This document shows, in pieces, positions 45,292 to 55,000 of a DNA stretch of 64,000 bases. Made by a program: the position numbers and the translations under genes. The stretch's first letter is position 1; the number at the start of each line of letters is the position of its first letter. The notes beneath the pieces were generated by a model. That model was not told the origin of the DNA, did no database searches, and worked only from the letters and a program-made list of their open reading frames with translations. Origin of the DNA: a bacterium (GTDB taxonomy: Bacteria > Patescibacteriota > Gracilibacteria > UBA1369 > PNNO01); assembly GCA_013824265.1 (NCBI GenBank), contig PNNO01000002.1, positions 109,309 to 173,308 of the forward strand, written 5' to 3'.

Positions 45292-46398
45292 TTATATCTT
45301 CAGTGGCATGATAATATACATATAGCCCTCCTCCTTGCAAGGCATAATTACCGCAGGAGAAAGTTTATCATTAAGCTCTATAACAACCTTTTCGCTGTCG
45401 ATATAAGAAAGCACATCGGAAAGGTATTGAGCGTTTAATGCTATTTTATTATTTTCACCGGTTATACCGATTGAAAGTTCGGCTTTTTCTTCACCAATTT
45501 TGGTTTCGTCGGTTGAAATCAAAAGTTTTCCATCGTTCGTGGCCGCAAGTTTAATATTATTATTATTTTCGCGGGCAAAAAGCGAAACTCTTCTTACCGT
45601 TTGGGCAAGATCCTCTATTCCAACTTCAATTTTAGTCTTGTTTGCTTTTGGGAAAATTTTCTCATAAGCCGGGAATGAGCCTTCTATAAGCCTTGAAGTT
45701 AGCTCTGTCTCGCCTATTTTGAACAATATTTGGCTTTGTGAAAACTCAATCATCACCTCTTTTTCCTCGTTTTTTGTTAAAACTTTTCCAAGTTCTTGTA
45801 TTGTTCTTGCAGGAACAATTGATTGCAAAGAAAATTCCGCACGATCTTTAAGTTTTAATTTTTGCTCTGCAAGCCTATAGCTATCCGTAGCCACAATCTT
45901 AAGAACATCTTTTTCAACTATAAAATTAACTCCCGATAAAACCGGCTTTGCTGGGTTTTGTGAAACCGCAAAAACGGTTCTTGTAATAGCTTTATTTAAC
46001 TCCTGTGTTGAAATTTTAATATTTTTTGGATTTTCAATTTTTGGAATAAGTGGAAACTCATCCGCATTAATACCTTTCATTTTTGTTTCAGACTGGGCAG
46101 ATTTAATACTTAAAGTTAATCCTTCCGTTAAACTAAGCTCTATTTGCTCGTTTTTTAAAAGTGAAACATAATTTGTAATAAGTCTTGCCGGAATTGTTAT
46201 CGCGCCTTCGTTTCTTACGTCAGCATCAATAAACAAACTAATAGCTAGTTCAAGATTTGTGGCTGACAAAAACAGTTTTTTGTTTGAAGCTTTTAGTAAA
46301 ATGTTATTCAATACAGGTAATGTATTGTTTGGACTTATAGCTTTATTAACTGTATTTAAAGCATATGACAAATCCTTTTGGCTACAAAAGAGTTTCAT
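45292..46398 (-). CDS. dnaN: DNA polymerase III beta sliding clamp
   Basis: 368 residues, typical length. Starts MKLFCSQKDLSYALNTVNKAI, with ATNLELAISL, GSFPAYEKIFP and a C terminus ending AVIMPCKEEGYMYIIMPLKI, close to the family's IxPxR-type end. Three repeated clamp domains. dnaA is not next to it, unlike the common dnaA-dnaN order. Confidence 0.95.
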   Translation of the reverse strand: MKLFCSQKDLSYALNTVNKAISPNNTLPVLNNILLKASNKKLFLSATNLELAISLFIDADVRNEGAITIPARLITNYVSLLKNEQIELSLTEGLTLSIKSAQSETKMKGINADEFPLIPKIENPKNIKISTQELNKAITRTVFAVSQNPAKPVLSGVNFIVEKDVLKIVATDSYRLAEQKLKLKDRAEFSLQSIVPARTIQELGKVLTKNEEKEVMIEFSQSQILFKIGETELTSRLIEGSFPAYEKIFPKANKTKIEVGIEDLAQTVRRVSLFARENNNNIKLAATNDGKLLISTDETKIGEEKAELSIGITGENNKIALNAQYLSDVLSYIDSEKVVIELNDKLSPAVIMPCKEEGYMYIIMPLKI

Positions 46399-46695
46399 AT
46401 TTGTTCTGATTTAAAAATGTTCATACACATTATACAAAATACACTTCTTTTTAAAAGAGTAGTTTGTGTTATTTATATAAAACAGTAGAAGTACTTCTTG
46501 CTTTTTAATGTGCTTTTGTATCGAAGTATATATTGGTAATTGGTAACTAAGGTTTGATTGTAACTAGAAAGGGGGAAATGAACGGGTTATGAACAGAGTG
46601 CACAAGAAGACCCAAATACTTTTATTGAATGTTTAAAACTGGTATACTTTTTCAGGTCTTTTGACCCTTTTGAACAATTTAATGCACAAACGTAT
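46399..46695. other. Divergent AT-rich gap between dnaN and the VKOR-like gene
   Basis: 297 bases, very AT-rich, separating leftward and rightward genes. It must hold both promoters. Near-palindromic ATATTGGTAATTGGTAAC and a TATACT box (about 46643-46648) are visible. No exact DnaA box (TTATCCACA) is present, so although dnaN is adjacent I do not call an origin. Confidence 0.35.
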
Positions 46696-47193
46696 ATGAT
46701 CGAGGCCAGTCAACCAAAATTAGTTAGACCCAAGGTGAATAAAATTTTCATCACAACCCTTGTTTTTATCTTTATAAATATAGCACTTTCCGCGCTTTTA
46801 ACCTACGATTTTTATATTAATAGTTTAGGCCTGGAGGGAATCACAAATTCACAATATGCGCTTTTGGGTGGAATCCCACATGCACTTATAGGGGTTGTTT
46901 TTTATACCCTTCTTTTTATTGCAATCATTGGAGTGATGACAAGAATTCCGTTTCATAAGATGTTAAAATTTTTAAGACCCCAGATGGTTTTGGATATATT
47001 TAGGTGGATTTCTTATGTTGGCGCGCTTTACGCCTTTTATCTAAGCTATGCGGAAATCTCAATTTTAAAAGTCTATAGCCCGCTATATCTTGTGCAGCAA
47101 CTTTTAATTTTTGTTATACTTGGTATGCAAATTTGGGCAAATATTGTTATCTCTGAGGGAAAAAAGGAGACCCAGGTATGTGAATTTTGTTAA
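46696..47193 (+). CDS. VKOR-like membrane protein lacking the catalytic cysteines
   Basis: 165 residues with about four membrane helices. NSQYALLGGIPHALIGVVFYTLL matches the vitamin K epoxide reductase segment after the first cysteine pair, and ISILKVYSPLYLVQQLL aligns with the helix that carries CxxC, here SPLY. The loop that normally has two more cysteines also has none. The only cysteines are in the C-terminal CEFC. It is 18 bases from a thioredoxin-like lipoprotein and close to a CcdA homologue. Probably a VKOR relative with altered function. Confidence 0.7.
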   Translation: MIEASQPKLVRPKVNKIFITTLVFIFINIALSALLTYDFYINSLGLEGITNSQYALLGGIPHALIGVVFYTLLFIAIIGVMTRIPFHKMLKFLRPQMVLDIFRWISYVGALYAFYLSYAEISILKVYSPLYLVQQLLIFVILGMQIWANIVISEGKKETQVCEFC

Positions 47194-47211
47194 TTTTTAA
47201 TCTGAAAATCT

Positions 47212-47610
47212 ATGAGAAAAATATTTCTTATTTTAACATCTTTTGTCCTTATTGTAGGCCTTTCCGGATGTATAAAGATAAACGGAGGGGATCCACAAAA
47301 CGGGAATGGAACACAGGATGAACTTACCGGTGAAGAGTTAACAAAAATCGCCAAATGTCTTACGGAAAAAGGAGTTAAGATGTATGGCGCGGTTTGGTGT
47401 AGCCATTGCTCAAATCAGAAAAAAGCATTTGGAGATGCGTTCCAGTATATAAATTATATAGAATGTGACGCTAACACAAATCTTGAAACTGCGAAAATAT
47501 GTGTTGAAGAAGGCATAGAAGGAGTTCCGGCATGGGATCTTCCGGACGGATCAAGAAAGGCCGGAGAAACTTCACCAACCGAGCTTGCGGAGCTAGCCGG
47601 CTGTCTATAA
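47212..47610 (+). CDS. Thioredoxin-fold lipoprotein
   Basis: 132 residues. Lipobox VGLSGC gives lipid Cys20. A short thioredoxin-like domain follows with the redox motif CSHC in MYGAVWCSHCSNQKKAF (about 60-76) and the cis-Pro region EGIEGVPAWDLPDGS. The domain resembles the thioredoxin part fused to many bacterial VKORs. Two extra cysteines are at 49 and 131. Membrane-attached dithiol-disulfide exchange outside the cell is the likely role. Confidence 0.85.
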   Translation: MRKIFLILTSFVLIVGLSGCIKINGGDPQNGNGTQDELTGEELTKIAKCLTEKGVKMYGAVWCSHCSNQKKAFGDAFQYINYIECDANTNLETAKICVEEGIEGVPAWDLPDGSRKAGETSPTELAELAGCL

Positions 47611-47651
47611 CTTGTTGATTTGTTAATAACCTGTTGATAACCCAGTTTTAT

Positions 47652-48344
47652 ATGAGCGACTTGCGACTTCCGACCGTCATTGTTACGGCACTTATAGATT
47701 CAATAAATCCATGCGCCATAGGAGTTTTGGTACTTTTGGTTTCGGCGCTACTTGTACTTTCCGAGAATAAAAAGAAATTACTTGTGACCGGCGCAATATA
47801 TATAACCGCAGTCTTTGTAACCTATTTTATCGCAGGACTTGGTCTTTTAACCGTGATTCACAAAATGCAGATAGGGGAGATGGTGGGAATTATGGTGGGA
47901 TTTTTGGTTATAATCCTGGCGCTTGTCGAGATTAAAGATTTCTTTTGGTACGGAAAAGGGTTTTCGTTAACTATTCCAAAATCACAGATCGCGAGAATCC
48001 AAAAATATGCGGAAGAAGGAACCATAGTTGCCTCAATTATACTCGGAATTTTGGTTTCCGCCGTGGAGCTTCCATGTACCGGTGGTCCATACCTGGCAAT
48101 TACAACAATTCTTGCGGAGAAGTTTGATTTCTTGGCAATAATGTACCTGCTTTTGTATAACTTTATATTTGTACTTCCTTTAATTATTATAGTTTTACTT
48201 GCGTACTTTGGTACGGAAGCGCTGGACATAAAACACTGGAAGGATAAATACAAAAGATGGATGCGTCTTGCTACCGGCATTCTAATGCTCGGCCTTGGCG
48301 TACTTCTTATTCTTTTCGCACAAGGAACGATAAGCCTAGTTTAA
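47652..48344 (+). CDS. CcdA/DsbD-type thiol-disulfide transporter
   Basis: 230 residues from the ATG at 47652 (a TTG at 47634 is in frame). Six membrane helices, with the redox-active cysteines in DSINPCAIGVLVLL and SAVELPCTGGPYLAI, the paired positions known in CcdA and DsbD. It moves reducing power from cytoplasmic thioredoxin across the membrane, probably to the thioredoxin lipoprotein encoded just upstream. Internal soluble loop about 100-130. Confidence 0.88.
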   Translation: MSDLRLPTVIVTALIDSINPCAIGVLVLLVSALLVLSENKKKLLVTGAIYITAVFVTYFIAGLGLLTVIHKMQIGEMVGIMVGFLVIILALVEIKDFFWYGKGFSLTIPKSQIARIQKYAEEGTIVASIILGILVSAVELPCTGGPYLAITTILAEKFDFLAIMYLLLYNFIFVLPLIIIVLLAYFGTEALDIKHWKDKYKRWMRLATGILMLGLGVLLILFAQGTISLV

Positions 48345-48356
48345 CCTTCACTAATA

Positions 48357-49262
48357 ATGCCGACTGACGGATTAAAGATTGGAGTCGCCCTGGGGTCCGG
48401 AGGGGCCAAAGGCCTTGCTCATATAGGAATTTTAAAAGTGCTTGAAGAAAATGGTATAAAGCCGGATCTTGTAACCGGGGCAAGTATAGGCGCTGTTGTT
48501 GGAGCCGCGTATTGTCTTGGAATGCCGATAAAAGAAATTACCGATAAATGTGCAGAATTTTTTGCGGGAAACAGTATTTTTGTTCCAAATAATTTTCATT
48601 ATTTTCACGAAAGTCTTATAAAGATTGAAGACATAAATAAGGTCTTTTTTGAATTTGTTGGTGATAAAACTTTTGATGATTGTAAAATTTCGTTTATGGC
48701 GCTGGGGCTTGATCTTGAAGAAGGAAAAGAAGTGAGGATAACAAAGGGAAGGCTTCTGGAGGCTATAGAGGCGGCGGCGGCAATTCCCGGAATTTTTCCT
48801 CCGGTTTTTATAGACGGCAAATATTTGGTTGATGGGGGACTTTTGAACCCGACGCCGGTTGATTATTTGCGCGAAAAAAGAATGGATCTCGTGATAGGGG
48901 TACACACTGAAAATTTAACGTCGAGACAGTATATTTCCGCTATGGTTTGGGATAAATTTTATAATAAACCTACCGAATTAAAAAAGACGAAACATGGAAT
49001 GCTTGAACAGGCAAAGATAAATTTAAACTTAATGGTGCATATTTTAATGCGAACAATTGAGGTCGCGCGAAAAATAAATGAAAAAATCACGTTCTTAAGC
49101 GGACATCCGGACATTATTATTGAGCCGTATACCGTGGATATTGGAATGCTTCAGTTTGAAAGAATTGAAGAGGCTATAAAAGATGGAGAAGAAGCCGCCA
49201 GAAGGCAGATGCCGAAATTGCTAGAACTTATAAAAGAGAAGAAAAAGGATCTTGGTAGATAG
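48357..49262 (+). CDS. Patatin-like phospholipase (RssA type)
   Basis: 301 residues. Oxyanion loop GSGGAKGLAHIG at about 13-24, nucleophile motif GASIG, and catalytic Asp in DGGLLNPTPVDYL. A serine/aspartate dyad acyl hydrolase of membrane lipids. No signal peptide. The second paralogue at 51.1-52.0 kb is very similar, with the site-2 protease gene and a lipoprotein gene between them. Confidence 0.9.
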   Translation: MPTDGLKIGVALGSGGAKGLAHIGILKVLEENGIKPDLVTGASIGAVVGAAYCLGMPIKEITDKCAEFFAGNSIFVPNNFHYFHESLIKIEDINKVFFEFVGDKTFDDCKISFMALGLDLEEGKEVRITKGRLLEAIEAAAAIPGIFPPVFIDGKYLVDGGLLNPTPVDYLREKRMDLVIGVHTENLTSRQYISAMVWDKFYNKPTELKKTKHGMLEQAKINLNLMVHILMRTIEVARKINEKITFLSGHPDIIIEPYTVDIGMLQFERIEEAIKDGEEAARRQMPKLLELIKEKKKDLGR

Positions 49263-49357
49263 GCGCGGTGAGCCGCAGGCCACGTGGCGCACGCCGGTGG
49301 GTTGCCGGTGACGCGAAATTATGGTAACTTTGCACTTGTATTACTAAAATATAAATT

Positions 49358-49975
49358 ATGAAAAAAACAGCGTCGTTAATTATTGTTGCCGTATTTGCCG
49401 CAAGTACAATTTTGCTTACAGGCTGCGGGGAAACAGATTTATCAAAACTGAGCGTGTATCCGTTTAAAACAGTAGTTATTCAGTATGAATTAAGTGGCGG
49501 AACTGTCGGAGACCAGTCGCTTTTTATAAAGGGTGATCAAAAAGCTTTACATAGATTTATTACGACTGCCGGACAAGAAAGTAATACTTTTGAACTTTAT
49601 CTTGGAGACGAAAAATATATTGCCGATTTGGATAAAATGACCGCTGTGAAAACTGTTGATGTCGATTACAACTCTATGATTTCCATGAAAGCTGAAGAGC
49701 AGGAGGCATATTTGATTAGAAAAAGTCTTAGCTTAAAGGAAGGCATAGCTCTTCCTGAGCCAATTATGACATCTACGGTTGCGGGTCAGCAGTGCGATGT
49801 TTATGAAATTCAAAACGTTGGAATGGCTTGTATTTGGAACGGAATCGTTCTTCAAAGCGAGATTACCCTTGCAGGAATTACCAATAAAACAACAGCCGTA
49901 AAGGTTGATGTTGATACGGAAATTCCATCGGAGAGATTCGAGCTTCCGGACGGAGTTGTGGTTTTTGGGAAGTAG
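49358..49975 (+). CDS. Lipoprotein, unknown function
   Basis: 205 residues. Signal and lipobox ending STILLTGC place the lipid Cys at about 23. The mature part appears mostly beta (YPFKTVVIQYELSGGTVGDQSLFIKG, VAGQQCDVYEIQNVGMACIWNGIVLQSEI), which recalls a LolA-like half-barrel lipoprotein fold, though I am not sure. It lies between the two patatin genes. Confidence 0.72.
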   Translation: MKKTASLIIVAVFAASTILLTGCGETDLSKLSVYPFKTVVIQYELSGGTVGDQSLFIKGDQKALHRFITTAGQESNTFELYLGDEKYIADLDKMTAVKTVDVDYNSMISMKAEEQEAYLIRKSLSLKEGIALPEPIMTSTVAGQQCDVYEIQNVGMACIWNGIVLQSEITLAGITNKTTAVKVDVDTEIPSERFELPDGVVVFGK

Positions 49976-50180
49976 ACACAAAAAACTCCGAGTTGCCGTC
50001 GAAACGAAGTCATGCACAAACCTAATATTTAGGTGGGCTTCCGCAGACACAGACCACGGCCTGTGTAAATTTGGATTCCCTTAGCACAAAGATGGGTTTG
50101 CATGATATTGTTCTAACGAACAATCCAGAGTGAATATATTTTATCACCGGCGTGGCATGGACTCAAGCTTTGTTCTTTCT
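49976..50180. other. 205-base gap, possibly a small RNA on the minus strand
   Basis: No coding potential seen. It holds the inverted repeats ATTGTTC-TAAC-GAACAAT (about 50108-50125), CACAG/CTGTG (about 50047-50065), and on the minus strand a compact AACTCGGAGTTTTTTG hairpin with T-tract (about 49981-49996), which could end a transcript or serve the site-2 protease gene. Confidence 0.3.
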
Positions 50181-50807
50181 TTATCCTCCAAGGAAGATAA
50201 GGATTTTTACAAAATCTTTAGCGTTCCTAATTAAAACCCATAAAATGGAATATCCAAGATAGCGATTTATAAGAACAATATCGACGATCATGAAGATTAT
50301 AAAGTAAATCTGCGACCGCTCCATAAAGTTCATGTATCGCGCGCGGTATTTTTCCGGTACGAGTACCGCAAAGATTTTTGATCCGTCCAACGGGGGGAAA
50401 GGGAGCAGGTTGAAAATTCCAAGCAGAATACTAAGATCCGTTATTGTCCAAAGAAGAATTGCTACCGGTTCCGGCAAGCTGGCACCAAAATATTTAAGAG
50501 GGATTGAGCAGATTAGCGCGGTGAGGAAGTTTGAGGCAGGGCCGGCGAGAGATACCAGCGCGGAGCCTTTAATTGGGTCTTTAAAGTTGTATGGGTTTAC
50601 GGGCACCGGTTTTCCCCAGCCAAAGCCGGCCAAAAAAACCATTATGGTTCCCAGTGGATCAAGGTGCGCAAGCGGATTAAGCGTGAGTCTCCCCTGATGC
50701 TTAGCTGTGTTATCGCCGAGTTTGTAGGCCACAAAAGCGTGCGCCGCCTCATGAATTGCGACGACGAGAATGAGTGAAATTGCTAAATATGCGAACGTTT
50801 CAAACAT
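50181..50807 (-). CDS. Site-2 protease family zinc metalloprotease (M50)
   Basis: 208 residues, about five membrane helices. Zinc motif HEAAH at 19-23 in the first helix and the second-half motif FNLLPFPPLDGSKIF, whose Asp is the third ligand. This short cytoplasm-facing S2P form (FtsH-independent, YwhC type) cleaves transmembrane substrates such as anti-sigma factors. The substrate is unknown. It is transcribed against the two patatin genes. Confidence 0.92.
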   Translation of the reverse strand: MFETFAYLAISLILVVAIHEAAHAFVAYKLGDNTAKHQGRLTLNPLAHLDPLGTIMVFLAGFGWGKPVPVNPYNFKDPIKGSALVSLAGPASNFLTALICSIPLKYFGASLPEPVAILLWTITDLSILLGIFNLLPFPPLDGSKIFAVLVPEKYRARYMNFMERSQIYFIIFMIVDIVLINRYLGYSILWVLIRNAKDFVKILIFLGG

Positions 50808-50949
50808 GCAAAAGATGGGTTTAGATGCGCGTCTTGCGGACGCGCGCGTATGTGTTTACTTGCGCGTGTGGCCATTATAGCACATGTGTGGGTGAGGCGT
50901 GTGAGGTACGCGCGGGTGCGGGTGCGAGGTATGTGGGAGTGTGTGAGGT

Positions 50950-50989
50950 ACGTATCAAAATGTATATCAAAAAGACAGCGTTTTTGATA
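50950..50989 (-). repeat. Dispersed hairpin repeat, inverted copy
   Basis: Read on the minus strand it is CCTATCAAAAA, loop CGCTGTC, TTTTTGATATACATTTTGA and TACG. Its core is the same as that of the copy at 40281-40305 apart from one base and the copy at 61948 apart from one base, so this is a real dispersed family. Confidence 0.75.
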
Positions 50990-51010
50990 GGAGGGTTGGG
51001 GAGGTGCGGG

Positions 51011-51040
51011 CAGGGTTGCGCAGGGTTGCGCAGGGTTGCT
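51011..51040 (+). repeat. Three 10-bp tandem repeats
   Basis: CAGGGTTGCG occurs at 51011, 51021 and 51031 (last base T in the third). It is non-coding and lies 70 bases before the second patatin gene. Confidence 0.75.
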
Positions 51041-51111
51041 GATGAAGGCGGCAACTTTTTTGGGATTGCGAAGTATGATATAATTTCACAGAATATTTTC
51101 CGAAAAAATAA

Positions 51112-52020
51112 ATGGCAGAAAAAAGGAGATTAAAAATCGGGTTGGCACTGGGATCAGGTGGGGCAAAAGGCCTTGCACATATCGGGTGTCTAAAGGTTCT
51201 TGAGGAATATGGGATAAAGCCGGACATGATTACCGGAACAAGTATGGGCGCGATTATCGGAGCCGGTTATGCCCTTGGATATAATGCCAAAGAGCTTGAG
51301 TCCGTGGCGCGGGAATCATTTGTGGGAAGCGATATATACAGTTTTGATAATTTCCACTTTTTTCATGAGGGGCTTCTTTCGCGGGAATTAATTGAGCCGA
51401 TGTATTTTTCCATGGTTGGAAATAAAAACTTTGAGGACTGCAAAATCCCGTTTATGGCTTTAGCTTGCGATCTTGAGTCCGGGCAAGAGGTGCATTTAAC
51501 AAAAGGGCGGCTGCTTGATGCCATCCAGGCTTCATCGGCAATTCCGGTTGTTTTTCCGCCGGTATTTATAGATGGCAGATATATGGTTGATGGAGCAATG
51601 ATAAATCCAACACCGGTTGATTATTTGCGCAGGCACGGGATGGATATGATTATCGGAGTTCACAATGCGGATCCCGTTTGCAGACAGTTTATTTCGGGTC
51701 TTGTTTGGGACAAAAATTACAGAAAGCCGGATCAGCTTAAAAAGGAAAAAAAGGGTAAATTAGAACAGATTAAAATGAATATTAAAGTTATTTTTGAAGT
51801 GCTTATGCGCGTTGTGGAGATAACTCAGGAAGCAAATCTTCACGCCGTTTTTATTGGCGCGAGGCCGGATGTTGTTATTGAGCCCGATACAACGGATTTT
51901 AGCGTTACGAATTTTGACAAGCTTGAAAGCGTTGTAAACAGTGGAGAAGAAGCCATGCGAAAAAAAATAGAAAGCATCTTCAAAGTGATTGAACACAAGA
52001 AGAAAGATCTTGGTATTTAG
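51112..52020 (+). CDS. Patatin-like phospholipase, second copy
   Basis: 302 residues. GSGGAKGLAHIGCLKVLEE, nucleophile GTSMG and DGAMINPTPVDYL show the complete Ser/Asp dyad. Similar along its full length to the patatin at 48.4-49.3 kb, including C-terminal EHKKKDLG against EKKKDLG, so the two arose by duplication. Converges on the large surface-protein gene with one base between them. Confidence 0.9.
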   Translation: MAEKRRLKIGLALGSGGAKGLAHIGCLKVLEEYGIKPDMITGTSMGAIIGAGYALGYNAKELESVARESFVGSDIYSFDNFHFFHEGLLSRELIEPMYFSMVGNKNFEDCKIPFMALACDLESGQEVHLTKGRLLDAIQASSAIPVVFPPVFIDGRYMVDGAMINPTPVDYLRRHGMDMIIGVHNADPVCRQFISGLVWDKNYRKPDQLKKEKKGKLEQIKMNIKVIFEVLMRVVEITQEANLHAVFIGARPDVVIEPDTTDFSVTNFDKLESVVNSGEEAMRKKIESIFKVIEHKKKDLGI

Positions 52021-52021
52021 G

Positions 52022-55000
52022 TTATTGCTTTTTTCTTTTTCCTCCCAAGAAACGAAGGCCACGCTTCATACGGTCGTACCAGATGCCGAAGACTATTAGT
52101 GCTCCGCCACCAAGGAAGATTCCGAACCATACGTAGTTAGGTAGGCCCATTTCCTGGCCGAATGCCACACCGCGTAATACGGAAGTTATTGGCTCGTTTA
52201 CCTTAAAGTTTAATGTTACGACTTTACTTACCGCGTTGTCGGTTTCGCGTATAGCGTAGACCGAAACCTTGTGGTCTCCGAACGGAAGTTCTTTTGGAGC
52301 TTCAATGCGGAATTCTCCTCCTGCAAGATCGGCAACTATTGAGGACGTTCCAACCACGCTCTGCCATGTAGCCAGTACGCGGCTCTTATATCCGGCTTTA
52401 CCAATTAATATCGGTTTGCTGTCGCTGATTTCAATTCTTAAGTCTTTAAGTAACGCTTCGTCTGAAATTGTTTTATCGGCTAATCGCTCAGGTTGTGGTT
52501 TGTCTACCTGTAACGAAGAATTTAATGAAACTTTAATTAAATGTGAAGTTAATACTTTCTTGTTTTCTGGGTCAAGACCCTTGGCAAGAAGGAAGAATTC
52601 TCCGTCAAGAAGGTCGAATTCAGGAGTGAATACCCACGCGTTGTTGGCGTCTGTAACGGTTTTTCCAAGCATTACTTCATGGCCGAATTCATTTCGTAAG
52701 AAGATGGTGACTTCCATTCCAACCTTTGGCGCAAAGCCCTGAATGAATGGACGAACGTCAGTTAGAATCATGCCGTCTGCAATGTTTGTTATAACCACTC
52801 CAAGGTCTTTTGTGCTTGTTACCTTTAGAGGGTCTGATCCGTATAGCATTACCTCGTCGGCGTCGCTTAGGCCATCGCCGTCAGTATCCACACTTGTAGG
52901 ATCTGTTCCGTATCTGTATTCAAGAAGGTCTGAAAGTCCGTCTCGGTCCGTATCATCGGAACCGTTTTGAGGGCTTATACCATATCTAATTTCCCATTCG
53001 TCGCTAATTCCGTTTCCGTTTGCGTCCGTTGGGAAGCTCATTCTGTTTAACGGATCCGTTCCAAGCGCAATTTCAATTCCATCCGGAACCTCGTCTTCAT
53101 CGGTATCCGCTTTTAATGGGTTTGTCTTATGTTTTGTTATTTCAAGCCCATCATCAAGTCCGTCATTATCCGTATCCGTAAGAAGAGGGTTTGTTTTGTA
53201 TTTTATTACTTCATCTCCGTCATCAAGTTTGTCGTTATCGGTATCTTTTAATGTTTGATTTGTATAGAACACATATTGTTCATCTCTATTTGTTATAGTG
53301 TCGCCATCACTGTCGTCGAATCCGCTATCAAGCTGATTTTGATTCTGTTTGTAGAACACTTTGTACTTGGCAATAATGTCGCGTTTCCAGGTTGGGTCGC
53401 AAACGGCTTCGGCTCCCATAGACCTCGCAGGATCGCACGCAAATACGCCTTCCTCACACGCTAAGTTGTAATAGCGAGGATACCACCATTCCGTGAGATC
53501 GGCCGCCAATTTCTTTACGTTTTTAAGGTTTGCTTCGCCGCCAACTTTGGCAACGTATTCTTCTTCATATTCCCATTGTTGACCGAACACCGCCCAGTTA
53601 AGAACCTTAACTATCTGCATTCTGGTCATATTCCATTCAGGTCTGAACGGACTTAAGTTAATTGTATCTTCATAAAAACCATGAATCATTCCCACGCGTG
53701 TGGCAAAATGAATGGCATCTTTAAATTCTTTTGTTGTGGCTCCGGCATCGTCCTTTAATAAAGGTTCGGCGCGTTCACCACTTAAATATACATCCGGATA
53801 GTATCTGTTGTTCACAGGATCCGCGTTGTCATACGCAGAGTGAACAAGGAACGGAAGCATACAACTTTCTATATCTTCCGAACATTTTTTGTCATATACA
53901 GAGTATCGGCTTGCGATATCAAATTCTTTTATTACTTCAAGTGCCACCTCCTGGCGGGTACATCCCGGAACGGCGGTGCTTATTTCTTCGTCAACTTCAG
54001 GATATTCTCCTTCGGCCAATTCTTCTTCAGCGGCGGGCTTAAGTTCTTCCGTAGGTTCGCATACTGTTTCTTCGCACACGGTTTCTTCACAAGGCTCACA
54101 CTCTTCACAAACCGGGCATTCCACTACCTCTACTTCCAAAAGACAGACCGAATTACATCCGTCTCCGTCAATTTTGTTTCCGTCGTCACATTGTTCCGCG
54201 TTGCTCCAGGTTACTATCCCGTCGCCACACTCAGGGTCCGGTGGTGGTGGAGCAAAAATATAAAAATAACCGTTCCAAGTTGTACAATTTACGTTTGGAT
54301 CGGTGTTTTTATCACATATATATACTTCAACGGGAACTCTTTGTCCTTCCGAGAAGTTTGAATCCGGGTTTGTTGTTACACTGTAAACTCCGCCCGCGGA
54401 CTCCGCGTAGGAAGTTTGAGTGGATGTTTCCGTGTAAGCCGCGCTTCCTATCTTATAAGATAGAGTGCTTATATCAACTCCGGCTCTGTTATCCTGTAAA
54501 GAAAATACTATATTTGTATCAATTGGGTTTCCTCCGGATCCGTTTGCCGGAATAATCAGGCTTACATTTGGAGCCATTGTGTCCGGATCGCAGAAACCGT
54601 CGCCGATTTCCGGATTGTATCTATTTTTAAATGTGAATGTTTTGTCTGTTGTTGATGATAGGTAGTTCGCAGATCCGCTATCCGTGAAGGCCGCCAAACT
54701 TTTGCTGTCATCGAAAGAGAGACTAACATTTGAAGCGGTTAAAGGGACATTAACACTTAGGGTAGCGAAAGCTTTATTCCCATTGAAATAAGGTCCAAAG
54801 GTAAATGTTGTAAAATCAAGAAAAGGTGATAAATTTCGTTTTGCCAAGGCCTGAAAAGGCGAAAGCTGGTTAACATCATTAACCGTTAGATTACTTGCAT
54901 TGTAGTTGATATAAGCGTCAACTACAGAAATTTCTTGTCCAGCAGTATCAAGCATTACATTAATTTCACCCGGGCATCCTTTTCGTAGGTTTGGGTTATC

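Larger units (their letters stand above)
50808..51111. other. 304-base gap with GC/GT-rich repeats
   Basis: It contains a purine/GT-rich stretch with GTGTGAGGTACG at about 50899 and 50941, alternating CGCG runs near 50838-50850, an inverted copy of the dispersed hairpin repeat (50950-50989), and a 10-bp tandem repeat CAGGGTTGCG three times (51011-51040). No gene is supported. Confidence 0.55.

Noticed and set aside
46399..46695. Replication origin beside dnaN
   Set aside because: No exact DnaA boxes and no dnaA gene. Isolated TGTGGATAA matches occur only inside genes such as rplT.
49976..50180. SRP RNA or RNase P RNA
   Set aside because: The conserved cores (GGAAGxAGC-type loop of SRP RNA, GAGGAAAGTCC of RNase P) are not present on either strand.
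52269..54665. Several plus-strand open frames opposite the large surface-protein gene
   Set aside because: They are antisense to a gene with clear domains and show no protein family features.
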